The notes under the pieces were generated by a model. The model was not told the DNA's origin, did not search any database, and saw nothing but the letters and a program-made list of their open reading frames with translations. The position numbers and the translations under genes were made by a program. DNA of 64,000 bases from Chitinophagaceae bacterium. GTDB lineage: Bacteria; Bacteroidota; Bacteroidia; Chitinophagales; Chitinophagaceae. The DNA lies in NCBI GenBank assembly GCA_016720825.1, contig JADKJV010000014.1, forward strand, positions 21,877 through 85,876. Reading direction: 5' to 3'. Numbering within the stretch: position 1 is the first letter of the stretch; every line of letters starts with the position of its first letter. Below, piece after piece: positions 16,967 through 25,410 of the stretch.

Positions 16967-18418
16967 TTACTGTCCCTGCGCCAAACTATAAGCCTTCTTC
17001 CCGCCCCAGGTATTCAGCAACTCCAGTGAACATATTTTAAAATTCCCGCTCAGGCTTACGTACAGTCCGATGATGTCCTGCTGGTTCAGCGGTGTGCCGT
17101 CGAGACTTTCAAAACGCACGTTATACTGGTTAACGAGGTTGGTGAATACAGAACCGGTGGGCCAAACCTGTGTGCCGCGGTTGCTGACATTGATGAGGTT
17201 GAATTTCACGCCGGCATGACGCTGGCATTTGCGGGCAATTTCTGTTGGTTGTTCCGCACTTTCAATAAACATATCCACGCCGATGATGGTTTCAGCTTCC
17301 ATTTCCTGGGAGACCATCATGGAATTTTTTTCCAGTTTGAAAACAGTAGGTGTGGCCGGCATGTTGGGCAGCACCGGTTTGGGATTCATAGAAGGCTGCT
17401 TGCCAAAGTTGGCAATGATGGCTTCCGCGAATTGTGTTGTGTTAACGGAGGCTTTTGATTTATCACCAAAATCACCGGTGTGAATGCCTGATTCAAGTGT
17501 ATACAATAAGGCGTTCTCAATGATGGCTGCATTTTCCATAAAGCCCAGGTGACGGAGCATAGAGATGCCACTCAGTAATAAAGCCGTTGGGTTGGCAATA
17601 TTCTTACCGGCGATATCAGGCGCCGTTCCGTGCACAGCTTCAAAGATGCAGATATGGTCGCCGATATTGGCAGAAGGGGCAAAACCCAAACCGCCTACAA
17701 GACCCGCACAAAGATCAGAAACAATATCACCCTGCAGGTTGGTGAGCACCACCACATCAAAATTATCAGGGCGCGTAACCAGTTTCATACAGAGATCATC
17801 AACGATCACATCATCCGATTTGAGTTCGGGATATTCTTTAGCCACTTCATAAAAACATTCCAGGAATAAGCCGTCTGTGATCTTCATGATATTGGCCTTG
17901 TGCCCGCAGGTGATCCGGCGTGCATTTTTTTTGCGGGCCATTTCAAAGGCGTATTTAATCACCTGCAAACTGCCGGGGCGGGTGATGAAACGACGGCTCA
18001 GCGCCACATCATGGGTGAGCATGTGTTCAATGCCACCGTACGTGTCTTCAATATTTTCACGGACAACCGTAATATCAATCGGGATGCCTGCTTTGGAGAA
18101 AACGGTATCCACACCATGCAGGGTCTGGAAAACCCGGTTGTTCGCATAGGTGTTCCAGGTTTTGCGGGCGGTTACGTTTACACTTTTCACACCCTTGCCT
18201 TTAGGCGTTTCCATGGGGCCTTTAAAAAGGATGCCAAGGCTTTCAATACTGTGCTGGGCTTCCGGGGTCATGCCGTTGCTGAAACCCTTGTCAAACACCC
18301 ATTTACCCATTTCCACCACTTCATATTCAAGCGGTACCTGGCTGGCGCTGAATATTTTCAGCACGGCTTCCATGATTTCAGGACCTATCCCATCTCCTTT
18401 AGCAACAGCTATTTTCAT
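16967..18418 (-). CDS. icd: NADP-dependent isocitrate dehydrogenase (long Bacteroidota/Thermus type)
   Basis: 483 aa. Oxidative decarboxylation of isocitrate to 2-oxoglutarate in the TCA cycle. Residues 1-335 are the isocitrate/isopropylmalate dehydrogenase fold: AVAKGDGIGPEIM, NTYANNRVFQTLHGVDT, VVRENIEDTYGGIEH, CGHKANIMKITDGLFLECF, DDLCMKLVTRPDNFDVVVLT, NLQGDIVSDLCAGLVGGLGF, AVHGTAPDIAGKNIANPTAL. A C-terminal extension of about 140 residues (ADMFIES-like ATPase-free domain) matches the long form found in Thermus and Bacteroidota. The start MKIAVAKGDG (18418) is chosen over the upstream ATG eight codons earlier. A TAACTTTG promoter element lies on the minus strand at 18440-18447. Confidence 0.95.
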   Translation of the reverse strand: MKIAVAKGDGIGPEIMEAVLKIFSASQVPLEYEVVEMGKWVFDKGFSNGMTPEAQHSIESLGILFKGPMETPKGKGVKSVNVTARKTWNTYANNRVFQTLHGVDTVFSKAGIPIDITVVRENIEDTYGGIEHMLTHDVALSRRFITRPGSLQVIKYAFEMARKKNARRITCGHKANIMKITDGLFLECFYEVAKEYPELKSDDVIVDDLCMKLVTRPDNFDVVVLTNLQGDIVSDLCAGLVGGLGFAPSANIGDHICIFEAVHGTAPDIAGKNIANPTALLLSGISMLRHLGFMENAAIIENALLYTLESGIHTGDFGDKSKASVNTTQFAEAIIANFGKQPSMNPKPVLPNMPATPTVFKLEKNSMMVSQEMEAETIIGVDMFIESAEQPTEIARKCQRHAGVKFNLINVSNRGTQVWPTGSVFTNLVNQYNVRFESLDGTPLNQQDIIGLYVSLSGNFKICSLELLNTWGGKKAYSLAQGQ

Positions 18419-18439
18419 ATATAATAAAGTTAGAGCGGG

Positions 18440-18447
18440 CAAAGTTA
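18440..18447 (-). promoter_or_regulatory. -7 element of the icd promoter
   Basis: On the minus strand this reads TAACTTTG, a perfect TAnnTTTG match, 21 bases before the icd start codon. A TTG lies about 25 bases further upstream. Confidence 0.5.
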
Positions 18448-18518
18448 CTGAGAGCCCGGTTCATTTTTGTTTCAAATCCGAAAACAATGATTTAAAGTCT
18501 TTTGTTTACTTTTAACCT

Positions 18519-18905
18519 ATGACCAGCATGATTTCGGAAGGTGTGAAGGTAAGCGTCGAAACATTTTACCAGCCTGATTACAGCAACCCGCTGTAGTCGG
18601 AGTTTATGTTTGCATACCGCATCACGCTTGAGAATCACAATGTTTTTCCCGTTAAACTTCATCGCCGCCACTGGCATATTTTCGACAGCAACGGTTCAAA
18701 CCGTGAAGTGGAAGGCGAAGGTGTGGTGGGTGTACAGCCTACCATCCAGCCCGGAGAAAATTACCAGTACGTCAGCGGTTGTAACCTGCGTACGGAAATG
18801 GGTAAAATGAAAGGCACCTACCAGATGGAAAATCTTTTTTCCAAAGCCATGTTCGATGTGGCCATCCCCTCTTTTGAAATGATTGTTCCTTTCAAAGGAA
18901 ACTAA
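18519..18905 (+). CDS. apaG: ApaG protein with an in-frame amber codon
   Basis: ApaG proteins (about 125-130 aa) have a fibronectin-III-like fold and are linked to Co/Mg resistance in enterobacteria; their reaction is unknown. The frame from ATG 18519 reads MTSMISEGVKVSVETFYQPD and YSNPL, then TAG at 18594-18596, then SEFMFAYRITLENHNVFPVK, LHRRHWHIFDSNG, GVVGVQPTIQPGENYQYVSG, and so on to 18905. Both sides match ApaG and the frame is unbroken except for this codon, which would be CAG (Gln) with one C-to-T change. The gene stop abuts the gldB stop on the other strand. A TACTTTTA element (one mismatch to the -7 box) lies four bases before the ATG. Real nonsense mutation or sequencing error cannot be told apart here. 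Confidence 0.9.
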
Positions 18906-19937
18906 TCAGCGGGGTTTGTATTTCGCTTCTTCCAGTATTTTTTTAGGATCAGTCTGCATCAGTTCCAGCGGCTTGATGTCTTTATTCTTCGAAAAATATT
19001 TTTTTACAATCTGCCATCCGATCCACTGTCCCATGTTGCCGGGTGAATATTCCTGCGAGAATCCCTGTGTGAAAGGGCTTTCGCCGATATACGCCTGGAT
19101 GATGGCCGGGTTCAGAGAATTGAGGTCTTCATTTTTTACCAGGTAACTCCAGATCATGCCTTCATTATCGTTACACCAGTCGAGCTGCGCCTGGGTATAA
19201 CCGGTTTTAATGGAATCAGGCGCATTGGGAATAAACTGATCCAGCAGCCACCAGCGTTTTCCTTTTTCAATCATTTGTTCGATGAGTGGTTTGCGTTCAC
19301 TCTGGTCGGGACTGATATCATTAATGATCAGGTTCAGTGCGTCGGCAATGATGTATTCTTTACTGAAACGGCGGCTGCGGTATTCCGGCGCTACGTTCTG
19401 AATGAAATAAGGATCATGGTATACTGAGAAATTATTACCGAGGTAAAACTGCAGGCTGATGCCCAGCATACCCGGCCGCAGGAAATCGGGTGTGGGACCC
19501 GCATCTGACTGCGCCAGTGCATCCACCGGACCGGCAATGGTTACCACCCTGGGCAATTCGTATTTCGGGAAATAATATTTGATATGGCGGAAGGCTTCAG
19601 TGAAATCCTGCTGCAGTTTGCCCGTTTCGGGGAATACCACGTTGATGGTGTCGTACAGTTTGGCACTCATGTGCAGGAAATTCTTTACGCCGGTTTCCAC
19701 TGAATCGGGATTGACGCCGATAACCTGTTGTATAAAAAGGTTGGTGAGACCTGGATATTTCTGGTCGAGGTTATTCAGTCCGGGTACAATGAAATTGGTA
19801 TCTATCGCAAAAAAATCGCGGTCGTAGCGCTCGATTTTGAGATCCACTTTGATCCCGGAAAGATCGGGTCCTTTATCCTTGCTGTTGCAGGCGGCCAGAC
19901 CGGCCAGGAGCAGTACAATGAAGGTGGTTTTTTTCAT
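18906..19937 (-). CDS. gldB: Gliding motility lipoprotein GldB
   Basis: 343 aa lipoprotein: MKKTTFIVLLLAGLAACNSK with lipobox LAAC. GldB is required for Flavobacterium gliding; it is thought to act at the cell envelope, its molecular role being unknown. Family features are present: KVDLKIERYDRDFF at the N-terminus, the YYFPKYELPRVVTIAGPVDA core, GISLQFYLGNNFSVY, QNVAPEYRSRRFSKEYIIAD, QMIEKGKRWWLLDQFIPNAP, and the C-terminal SPGNMGQWIGWQIVKKYF. The open frame extends 70 codons upstream, but the signal peptide fixes the start at 19937 (or 19946, MNTMKK). It lies far from gldKLMN, as is usual for gldB. Confidence 0.94.
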   Translation of the reverse strand: MKKTTFIVLLLAGLAACNSKDKGPDLSGIKVDLKIERYDRDFFAIDTNFIVPGLNNLDQKYPGLTNLFIQQVIGVNPDSVETGVKNFLHMSAKLYDTINVVFPETGKLQQDFTEAFRHIKYYFPKYELPRVVTIAGPVDALAQSDAGPTPDFLRPGMLGISLQFYLGNNFSVYHDPYFIQNVAPEYRSRRFSKEYIIADALNLIINDISPDQSERKPLIEQMIEKGKRWWLLDQFIPNAPDSIKTGYTQAQLDWCNDNEGMIWSYLVKNEDLNSLNPAIIQAYIGESPFTQGFSQEYSPGNMGQWIGWQIVKKYFSKNKDIKPLELMQTDPKKILEEAKYKPR

Positions 19938-19946
19938 GGTATTCAT

Positions 19947-20346
19947 AAACGAAACAGCGGTTAAAATGTTGTATGCGAAAATACGGCAGTGTATCTCTTT
20001 TAATTGTTGTTTTTCTTTATGCGGTACGATTCTTTCGAAGCGGGTAAACCCCTGGCGGGGCCCACCCTCATATAAAGGGGATTTAAGCAGCTCACATGAT
20101 AAGCCCATAGGAACGGTAGCCACGCCCACCCACGCCCGCCTGCACACCGTCCAAAATGAAGTATGTAATTTTCTTTATTGCAATAATGCAAACCTAAAAC
20201 GGATTACTAAACCAGCCATGTGAAAAACACCACCCATGAATGTTATTTTTCCCGCAAATAGACTATGAAATTGGTTTTGAAGAAGCGCATTTCAAACTGA
20301 TGCACTATCGAAAGTACAGCCAAAAAGCGGTGCCGGGAATTCATCC
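19947..20346. other. 400-bp intergenic region between gldB and nadE
   Basis: Divergent intergenic space. It contains several short open frames without family-like sequence and a GC-rich stretch (about 20035-20155) with the small hairpin CCCCTGGCGGGG at about 20048. I see no gene or RNA that I can name. Confidence 0.5.
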
Positions 20347-20354
20347 TACATTTG
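20347..20354 (+). promoter_or_regulatory. -7 element abutting the nadE start codon
   Basis: TACATTTG, a perfect TAnnTTTG match, ends four bases before the nadE ATG (20359), the same spacing as at nadC. No good TTG box is visible upstream. Confidence 0.55.
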
Positions 20355-20358
20355 TGCC

Positions 20359-22041
20359 ATGAAAATCGCCCTGGCCCAGCAGAATTATCATATTGGTAAC
20401 TTTTCGGAAAACACCCGCAAAATTGTGGCAGCCATCCGGGAGGCAAAAGCGGCCGGTGCCGACCTGGTCCTGTTTTCAGAACTCTGTGTCTGCGGCTATC
20501 CGCCCCGCGATTTCCTGGAATTTGATGATTTTATCCGCCAGTGTGAATCAGCGATTGATGTGATCCGCGAAGAAGCGGATACGATTGGCGTACTGGTGGG
20601 CGCACCCGACCGCAACCCCAACCGGCTGGGTAAGGATCTTTTCAATGCAGCCTATTTTCTCTACGAAAAAGAAATTAAAGGCGTCGCCCATAAAACCTGT
20701 CTGCCCAATTACGACGTGTTTGATGAGTACCGGTATTTTGAACCGGCTTATTCCTGGCAGGTATTTACTTTCAAAGGGAAAAAATTAGCGGTAACTATTT
20801 GTGAAGACATCTGGAACCTGGGTGATAACCCGCTCTACCGCAACTGCCCGATGGATGAACTGATGAAGCAGTCGCCGGATATTATGTTGAACCTCTCTGC
20901 TTCTCCTTTTGATTATACGCATGTGGAAGACCGGAAAGCCATCATCAAACTGAATGTGCAGAAATACAAACTGCCGATGTTGTATTGCAATGGCGTAGGC
21001 AGCCAGACGGAGATTGTGTTTGATGGTGCTTCACTTGTTTTTGACAGGGATGCCAACCTGGTGGGGCAGATGCCGATGTTTGAAGAGGCCATTGCGTATT
21101 ACGACTGGGATGGCGCGGGTCATTTCAAACAGCCGGTGATCCACCAGGCGGGGACTTTGCCGGATGCAGAATTCAATCCGGCTGTACTGGAAGAACATTT
21201 ATGCACAGCTGAAATCCATGACGCAATCATTCTTGGTATCCGTGATTATTTCACCAAGATGGGTTTTACCAAAGCGATATTGGGCAGCAGCGGTGGTATT
21301 GACAGTGCCGTCACATTGGCGCTGGCATGCCGGGCACTGGGTGCCGAAAATGTAAGGGCCGTGCTGATGCCTTCACAGTATTCAACTGGCCACAGTGTGA
21401 GTGATGCAGAATTGCTGAGTAAGAACCTGGGCAATCCGTATGATATCATCCCTATCAAAAATATTTACGACAGTTTTATGCAGGAGCTGAAACCTGCTTT
21501 TGGCGATTTGCCATTCAGCATTGCAGAAGAAAATATCCAGAGCCGCAGCCGTGGTAATTTACTGATGGCGATTGCCAATAAGTTTGGTTACATCTTACTG
21601 AATACATCCAACAAAAGCGAACTGGCCACGGGTTACGGCACTTTGTATGGCGATATGGCCGGCGGACTGGCAGTACTCGGTGATTGTTATAAACTGCAGG
21701 TGTATGCGCTGGCGGAATATATCAACCGCGACAATGAAATCATTCCCCGGAATATTATCACCAAAGCCCCTTCGGCTGAATTAAGACCGGGGCAGAAGGA
21801 CAGTGATTCATTACCTGATTACGCCATACTGGATAAACTGCTTTACCAGTATATTGAAAGAAGACAGGGGCCCCGTGAAATCAAGGCACAGGGTTTTGAT
21901 GCAGCTTTGGTTGACCGGGTACTGCGCATGGTGAACCTGAATGAATATAAGCGGAACCAGTTTTGCCCGATCATACGCATTTCACCCAAAGCATTCGGGG
22001 TAGGCCGCCGTGTGCCTATCGTGGGTAAATATCTTTCCTGA
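20359..22041 (+). CDS. nadE: Glutamine-dependent NAD+ synthetase
   Basis: 560 aa. Amidates nicotinate adenine dinucleotide to NAD+, the last step of NAD synthesis. The N-terminal nitrilase-type glutaminase domain shows the catalytic triad Glu-41 (LVLFSELCVCGYPPRD), Lys-112 (AHKTCLPNYDVFDEYRYF) and Cys-148 (VTICEDIWN). The C-terminal synthetase domain begins with the PP-loop ILGSSGGIDSAVTLALACRA at about residue 308, and has NTSNKSELATGYGTLYGDMA and KAPSAELRPGQKDSDSLPDY. Length and order are normal for the two-domain enzyme. It is a single transcription unit with a promoter directly before the ATG. Confidence 0.97.
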   Translation: MKIALAQQNYHIGNFSENTRKIVAAIREAKAAGADLVLFSELCVCGYPPRDFLEFDDFIRQCESAIDVIREEADTIGVLVGAPDRNPNRLGKDLFNAAYFLYEKEIKGVAHKTCLPNYDVFDEYRYFEPAYSWQVFTFKGKKLAVTICEDIWNLGDNPLYRNCPMDELMKQSPDIMLNLSASPFDYTHVEDRKAIIKLNVQKYKLPMLYCNGVGSQTEIVFDGASLVFDRDANLVGQMPMFEEAIAYYDWDGAGHFKQPVIHQAGTLPDAEFNPAVLEEHLCTAEIHDAIILGIRDYFTKMGFTKAILGSSGGIDSAVTLALACRALGAENVRAVLMPSQYSTGHSVSDAELLSKNLGNPYDIIPIKNIYDSFMQELKPAFGDLPFSIAEENIQSRSRGNLLMAIANKFGYILLNTSNKSELATGYGTLYGDMAGGLAVLGDCYKLQVYALAEYINRDNEIIPRNIITKAPSAELRPGQKDSDSLPDYAILDKLLYQYIERRQGPREIKAQGFDAALVDRVLRMVNLNEYKRNQFCPIIRISPKAFGVGRRVPIVGKYLS

Positions 22042-22046
22042 AAAAA

Positions 22047-22502
22047 TTAATGTTTGAATGTAAACGTAACCAGCACCGGTGTGGGTGATGGCGGGATAGT
22101 TACATTCTGTGATAATACCAGGTTATCGGTTGTGAGTGAAACAATGGTGAATGTGCCGCTGCCGCCGGGAAAAAGCGGTGCAGAAAGATTCAGTTCAGTT
22201 TCACTGGTCATGAAGCTCCAGGTAAAATTGCCGGCTGTGGATGGGGAGCAGACATTGACTCCTTCATTGATAGTGAACTGGCCGGTTGTTGCGAAAGTAT
22301 TGGTGTTATCCTTGAAACAGGTCAGTTGCGGTGTGTTTGATACATCAGTCCCTCCCGCGGAGGCGCTCAGGAAAAACCAGGGCATCCGGGTCATTAATTC
22401 AGTTTTGGTGGGCGGGGGTGGGGTGTCATTCTGCTTGCAGGAAGATAAACCGGCAAAGCCGGCAAATGTTAAAGCAATGATCAGGGAGTAGTGTTTTTTC
22501 AT
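22047..22502 (-). CDS. Lipocalin-like lipoprotein of unknown function
   Basis: 151 aa. Lipoprotein signal MKKHYSLIIALTFAGFAGLS with SC at the end of the lipobox (LSSC), a Pro-rich linker (NDTPPPPTK), and a small beta domain of the Bacteroidota lipocalin-like type (ELMTRMPWFFLSAS, LTCFKDNTNTFATTGQFTIN, AGNFTWSFMTSETELNLSAP, FTIVSLTTDNLVLSQNV). Such small lipoproteins are common, and none of this type has a defined ligand here. It is convergent with nadE (5 bp apart). The start at 22502 is set by the signal peptide. Confidence 0.8.
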   Translation of the reverse strand: MKKHYSLIIALTFAGFAGLSSCKQNDTPPPPTKTELMTRMPWFFLSASAGGTDVSNTPQLTCFKDNTNTFATTGQFTINEGVNVCSPSTAGNFTWSFMTSETELNLSAPLFPGGSGTFTIVSLTTDNLVLSQNVTIPPSPTPVLVTFTFKH

Positions 22503-22641
22503 ATACTTTGGATTGATCACACAAAATAATCAAAGTTTCCGTGTTTTAAAAGCCAAAAAAGCCTGATTCCGGGTGCCGGTCATCATATCGGCAGATTATT
22601 TGCATAAAGCAAGTTCGTAATTTGTGACTAATACAAGCAAC

Positions 22642-23643
22642 ATGTTTAAAACCGCAGAAGATATACGCCTCCTGAATGAGAAGATTTCCCAGGCAGGCCA
22701 GTTTACCGATTCCCTGAGAAAAGAAACCAGCCAGATCATCGTGGGTCAGAGCCATATGCTTGACCGCCTCCTGATCGGCCTGCTCAGCAACGGGCATGTG
22801 CTGCTGGAAGGGGTGCCAGGGCTGGCCAAGACATTAACGATAAAATCGCTGGCCCAGGCGATTCATGCCAAATTCAGCCGGATCCAGTTTACGCCGGATT
22901 TATTGCCTGCTGACGTGATTGGTACCCTGATTTACAACCAGCAGAAAAATGAGTTTGTGGTACGCAAGGGTCCCATCTTCGCCAATTTTATCCTGGCAGA
23001 TGAAATCAACCGTGCCCCCGCTAAAGTGCAGAGTGCTTTACTGGAAGCGATGCAGGAAAGACAGGTAACGATTGGTGATACGACTTATAAACTGGATGAG
23101 CCATTTTTGGTGCTGGCCACCCAGAACCCGCTGGAGCAGGAGGGAACCTATCCTTTACCCGAGGCGCAGGTGGACCGCTTTATTATGAAAGTGGTGGTGG
23201 ATTATCCGTCCATGACTGAAGAGCAGCAAATCCTGCGGATGAATGTGCAGGGTGGAACCGTGCCGGCGATCAGGCAGGTAGTGTCGGCACAGGAAGTGCT
23301 GAATGCACGTGAACTGACGCGTCAGATTTATATGGATGAAAAAATTGAACAGTATATCCTGGATATCGTTTTTGCAACGCGTAAGCCGGCCAATTACAGG
23401 CTGGATAAATTGACACCGTTAATTTCTTATGGTGCTTCACCGCGCGGCAGTATCAACCTGGCACTGGCGGCCAAGGCACAGGCATTCCTGAATAAAAGGG
23501 GCTTTGTGATTCCGGAAGATGTGAGGTCAATTTGCAATGATGTGCTCCGTCACCGGATCGGGTTGACGTATGAAGCCCAGGCAGAAAATGTGAAAGCTGA
23601 AGATGTGATTGGCGATATCCTCAAACAAATCAATGTGCCCTGA
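22642..23643 (+). CDS. MoxR-family AAA+ ATPase
   Basis: 333 aa. Chaperone-like AAA+ ATPase; MoxR proteins work with von Willebrand domain proteins in maturing or protecting envelope and metal enzymes. Walker A is HVLLEGVPGLAKTLTIKSLA, Walker B ILADEINRAPAKVQSALLEA, sensor 1 FLVLATQNPLEQEGTYPLPE, followed by AQVDRFIMKVVVDYP and sensor 2 YGASPRGSINLALAAKAQAF. The start is ATG 22642 rather than GTG 22624. Its stop overlaps the DUF58 start (TGATG), so the two proteins are translationally coupled. Confidence 0.95.
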   Translation: MFKTAEDIRLLNEKISQAGQFTDSLRKETSQIIVGQSHMLDRLLIGLLSNGHVLLEGVPGLAKTLTIKSLAQAIHAKFSRIQFTPDLLPADVIGTLIYNQQKNEFVVRKGPIFANFILADEINRAPAKVQSALLEAMQERQVTIGDTTYKLDEPFLVLATQNPLEQEGTYPLPEAQVDRFIMKVVVDYPSMTEEQQILRMNVQGGTVPAIRQVVSAQEVLNARELTRQIYMDEKIEQYILDIVFATRKPANYRLDKLTPLISYGASPRGSINLALAAKAQAFLNKRGFVIPEDVRSICNDVLRHRIGLTYEAQAENVKAEDVIGDILKQINVP

Positions 23644-24515
23644 TGCTCACAACCGCTGAGATCATAAAGAAAGTCAGGCAGCTGGAGATAAAAAGCAAAA
23701 AGCTCACGAGCGATTTGTTTACCGGCGAATACCACAGTGCGTTCAAGGGGAAGGGTATGCATTTTAAAGAGGTGAGGGAATATGCGGCTGGGGATGATAT
23801 CCGATTTATAGACTGGAATGTATCGGCACGGTTCGGTCATCCTTACAGTAAATTATTTGAAGAAGAAAGGGAACTGACGGTGATGCTGCTGATTGATATC
23901 AGTAACAGTTCATTGTTTGGCACAGCACATGGCCGGAAAAGGGATATAATTACGGAAGTGGCTGCTGTGCTGAATTTTTCTGCCATCAATAATGCCGATA
24001 AAGTAGGCGTGGTTTTTTACAGTGATAAAGTGGAAGCCTATATCCCGCCAAAAAAAGGCCGGGAGCATGCTTTATATATTGTGCGTGAACTGCTGAGTAT
24101 TGAACCGAAAGGAAACGGCACATCGTTGTCAACTGCACTCCGCCATTTTACCAATACCACCAGGCAGAAAAGCATTGTGTTTATCCTGAGTGATTTCCTC
24201 GACAGCCAGTATGAAGACGCATTGCGGATTGCGGCACGCAAGCATGATGTGACCGGCATTAAAATTTATGACCAGATGGATATGCTGTTGCCGGATGCTG
24301 GAATGATCCAGGTGAAAGATGCGGAGAACGGGCATACCCGCTGGGTTGACAGCAGTGATGCGTTTGTGCGGCATGAATATGAACAGGAGTTTTTCCGGAT
24401 CACCGCCTGGAGTACACAGTTGTTCCGTAAATCCGGCGCCGACCTGCTTCACCTGAAAACCGGTGATGACTATGTAAAAGTGCTGCAACGTTTTTTCCTG
24501 AGCCGTAACCGATGA
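23643..24515 (+). CDS. DUF58 domain protein (Bat operon)
   Basis: 290 aa soluble protein with the DUF58 signature FTGEYHSAFKGKGMHFKEVR, EYAAGDDIRFIDWNVSARFG, and a following von Willebrand A-like fold whose metal site reads LLIDISNSSLFG (DxSxS-like). It is always paired with MoxR ATPases and is thought to be their adapter or client. Start overlaps the moxR stop; the batD-like gene follows after 7 bp. The assignment is by motif and operon order. Confidence 0.94.
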   Translation: MLTTAEIIKKVRQLEIKSKKLTSDLFTGEYHSAFKGKGMHFKEVREYAAGDDIRFIDWNVSARFGHPYSKLFEEERELTVMLLIDISNSSLFGTAHGRKRDIITEVAAVLNFSAINNADKVGVVFYSDKVEAYIPPKKGREHALYIVRELLSIEPKGNGTSLSTALRHFTNTTRQKSIVFILSDFLDSQYEDALRIAARKHDVTGIKIYDQMDMLLPDAGMIQVKDAENGHTRWVDSSDAFVRHEYEQEFFRITAWSTQLFRKSGADLLHLKTGDDYVKVLQRFFLSRNR

Positions 24516-24522
24516 CGAACCC

Positions 24523-25410
24523 ATGAGACACCGGATCATTATTCCCCTCTTATTTTTTGTTTTTGCTGTTACCGCAGTGAGGGCACAATCCCCTGTGGTA
24601 AAAACGGAAGCGGATAAGACCCGGATCCTGCTCGGTGAACCTATCACTATAAAGATTACCATACAATCACCGCCGGCTGGTATTACGGATCATTTTTTTG
24701 CAGACAGCATACCGCATTTTGAAACCAGTAAGGATCCGCAGTTTGATTCTTCCGGCAGCGGGGATTCCAAAGTGATTACAGGCATTTATACGATTACCAG
24801 TTTTGATTCAGGTCATTGGGTGATTCCTGCTTTTGTGATGGCCAAAGGAATACAGACCGACAGTATACCGGTGGATGTGGTGTTCAGTGATTTCAATCCG
24901 GACCAGGAGTATCACGATATCCGGGATATCATTCCGGTGAAACCGGCTTCCAAAAATTTAAACTGGGTGTTTTTTGCAGCGGGCGGACTGGTGGTTGTGC
25001 TGGCCCTTATTTACTACCTCACCCGGAAAAAGAAAAAACCGGTGGAAGTTATTCCTGTTATAGAGGAAGATTTTTATGGCGATACCATGAAAGAACTGGG
25101 CAAACTGGAGAACAGCCCGTTTGGCGATAAAGAATATTATTCCGCACTGATCAGTGTATTCCGCTTATATGTGTTGAAACGCAAAGGGATTTTGTCGTTA
25201 CAGAAAACGACAGATGACCTGGTGCTGCAGTTGAAAGACCTTGGACTGCCTGCTGATTTGTTCTCCCAGCTGGCCGCAGCATTGCGGATGGGTGACTTTG
25301 TGAAGTTTGCCAAATACAAGCCTGGGGCTGCAGACCGGAAAGATTCTGTGGATCATATTAAATCGGCTGTTTCAGCTATTGAAAAAACAATCCAGCCTGC
25401 TGCATCATGA
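24523..25410 (+). CDS. BatD-like membrane protein
   Basis: 295 aa. A signal peptide (MRHRIIIPLLFFVFAVTAVR) is followed by a periplasmic beta domain that fits the BatD type (VKTEADKTRILLGEPITIKI), a single membrane helix at about residues 147-166 (WVFFAAGGLVVVLALIYYLT) and a cytoplasmic DUF4381-like tail (NSPFGDKEYYSALISVFRLY, VDHIKSAVSAIEKTI). It sits between DUF58 and the BatA-type gene and overlaps the latter by 4 bp. It is shorter than full BatD (about 550-600 aa), so it may be the short variant seen in some Bacteroidota. Confidence 0.82.
   Translation: MRHRIIIPLLFFVFAVTAVRAQSPVVKTEADKTRILLGEPITIKITIQSPPAGITDHFFADSIPHFETSKDPQFDSSGSGDSKVITGIYTITSFDSGHWVIPAFVMAKGIQTDSIPVDVVFSDFNPDQEYHDIRDIIPVKPASKNLNWVFFAAGGLVVVLALIYYLTRKKKKPVEVIPVIEEDFYGDTMKELGKLENSPFGDKEYYSALISVFRLYVLKRKGILSLQKTTDDLVLQLKDLGLPADLFSQLAAALRMGDFVKFAKYKPGAADRKDSVDHIKSAVSAIEKTIQPAAS

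Noticed and set aside
20000..20230. Possible small genes between gldB and nadE
   Set aside because: Overlapping frames on both strands without family features or start context; no support.
19978..20230. Riboswitch or tRNA in the gldB-nadE gap
   Set aside because: No T-loop, acceptor stem or known riboswitch core could be recognised.
22624..22641. GTG start for moxR adding six residues
   Set aside because: ATG 22642 gives the family's usual N-terminus.
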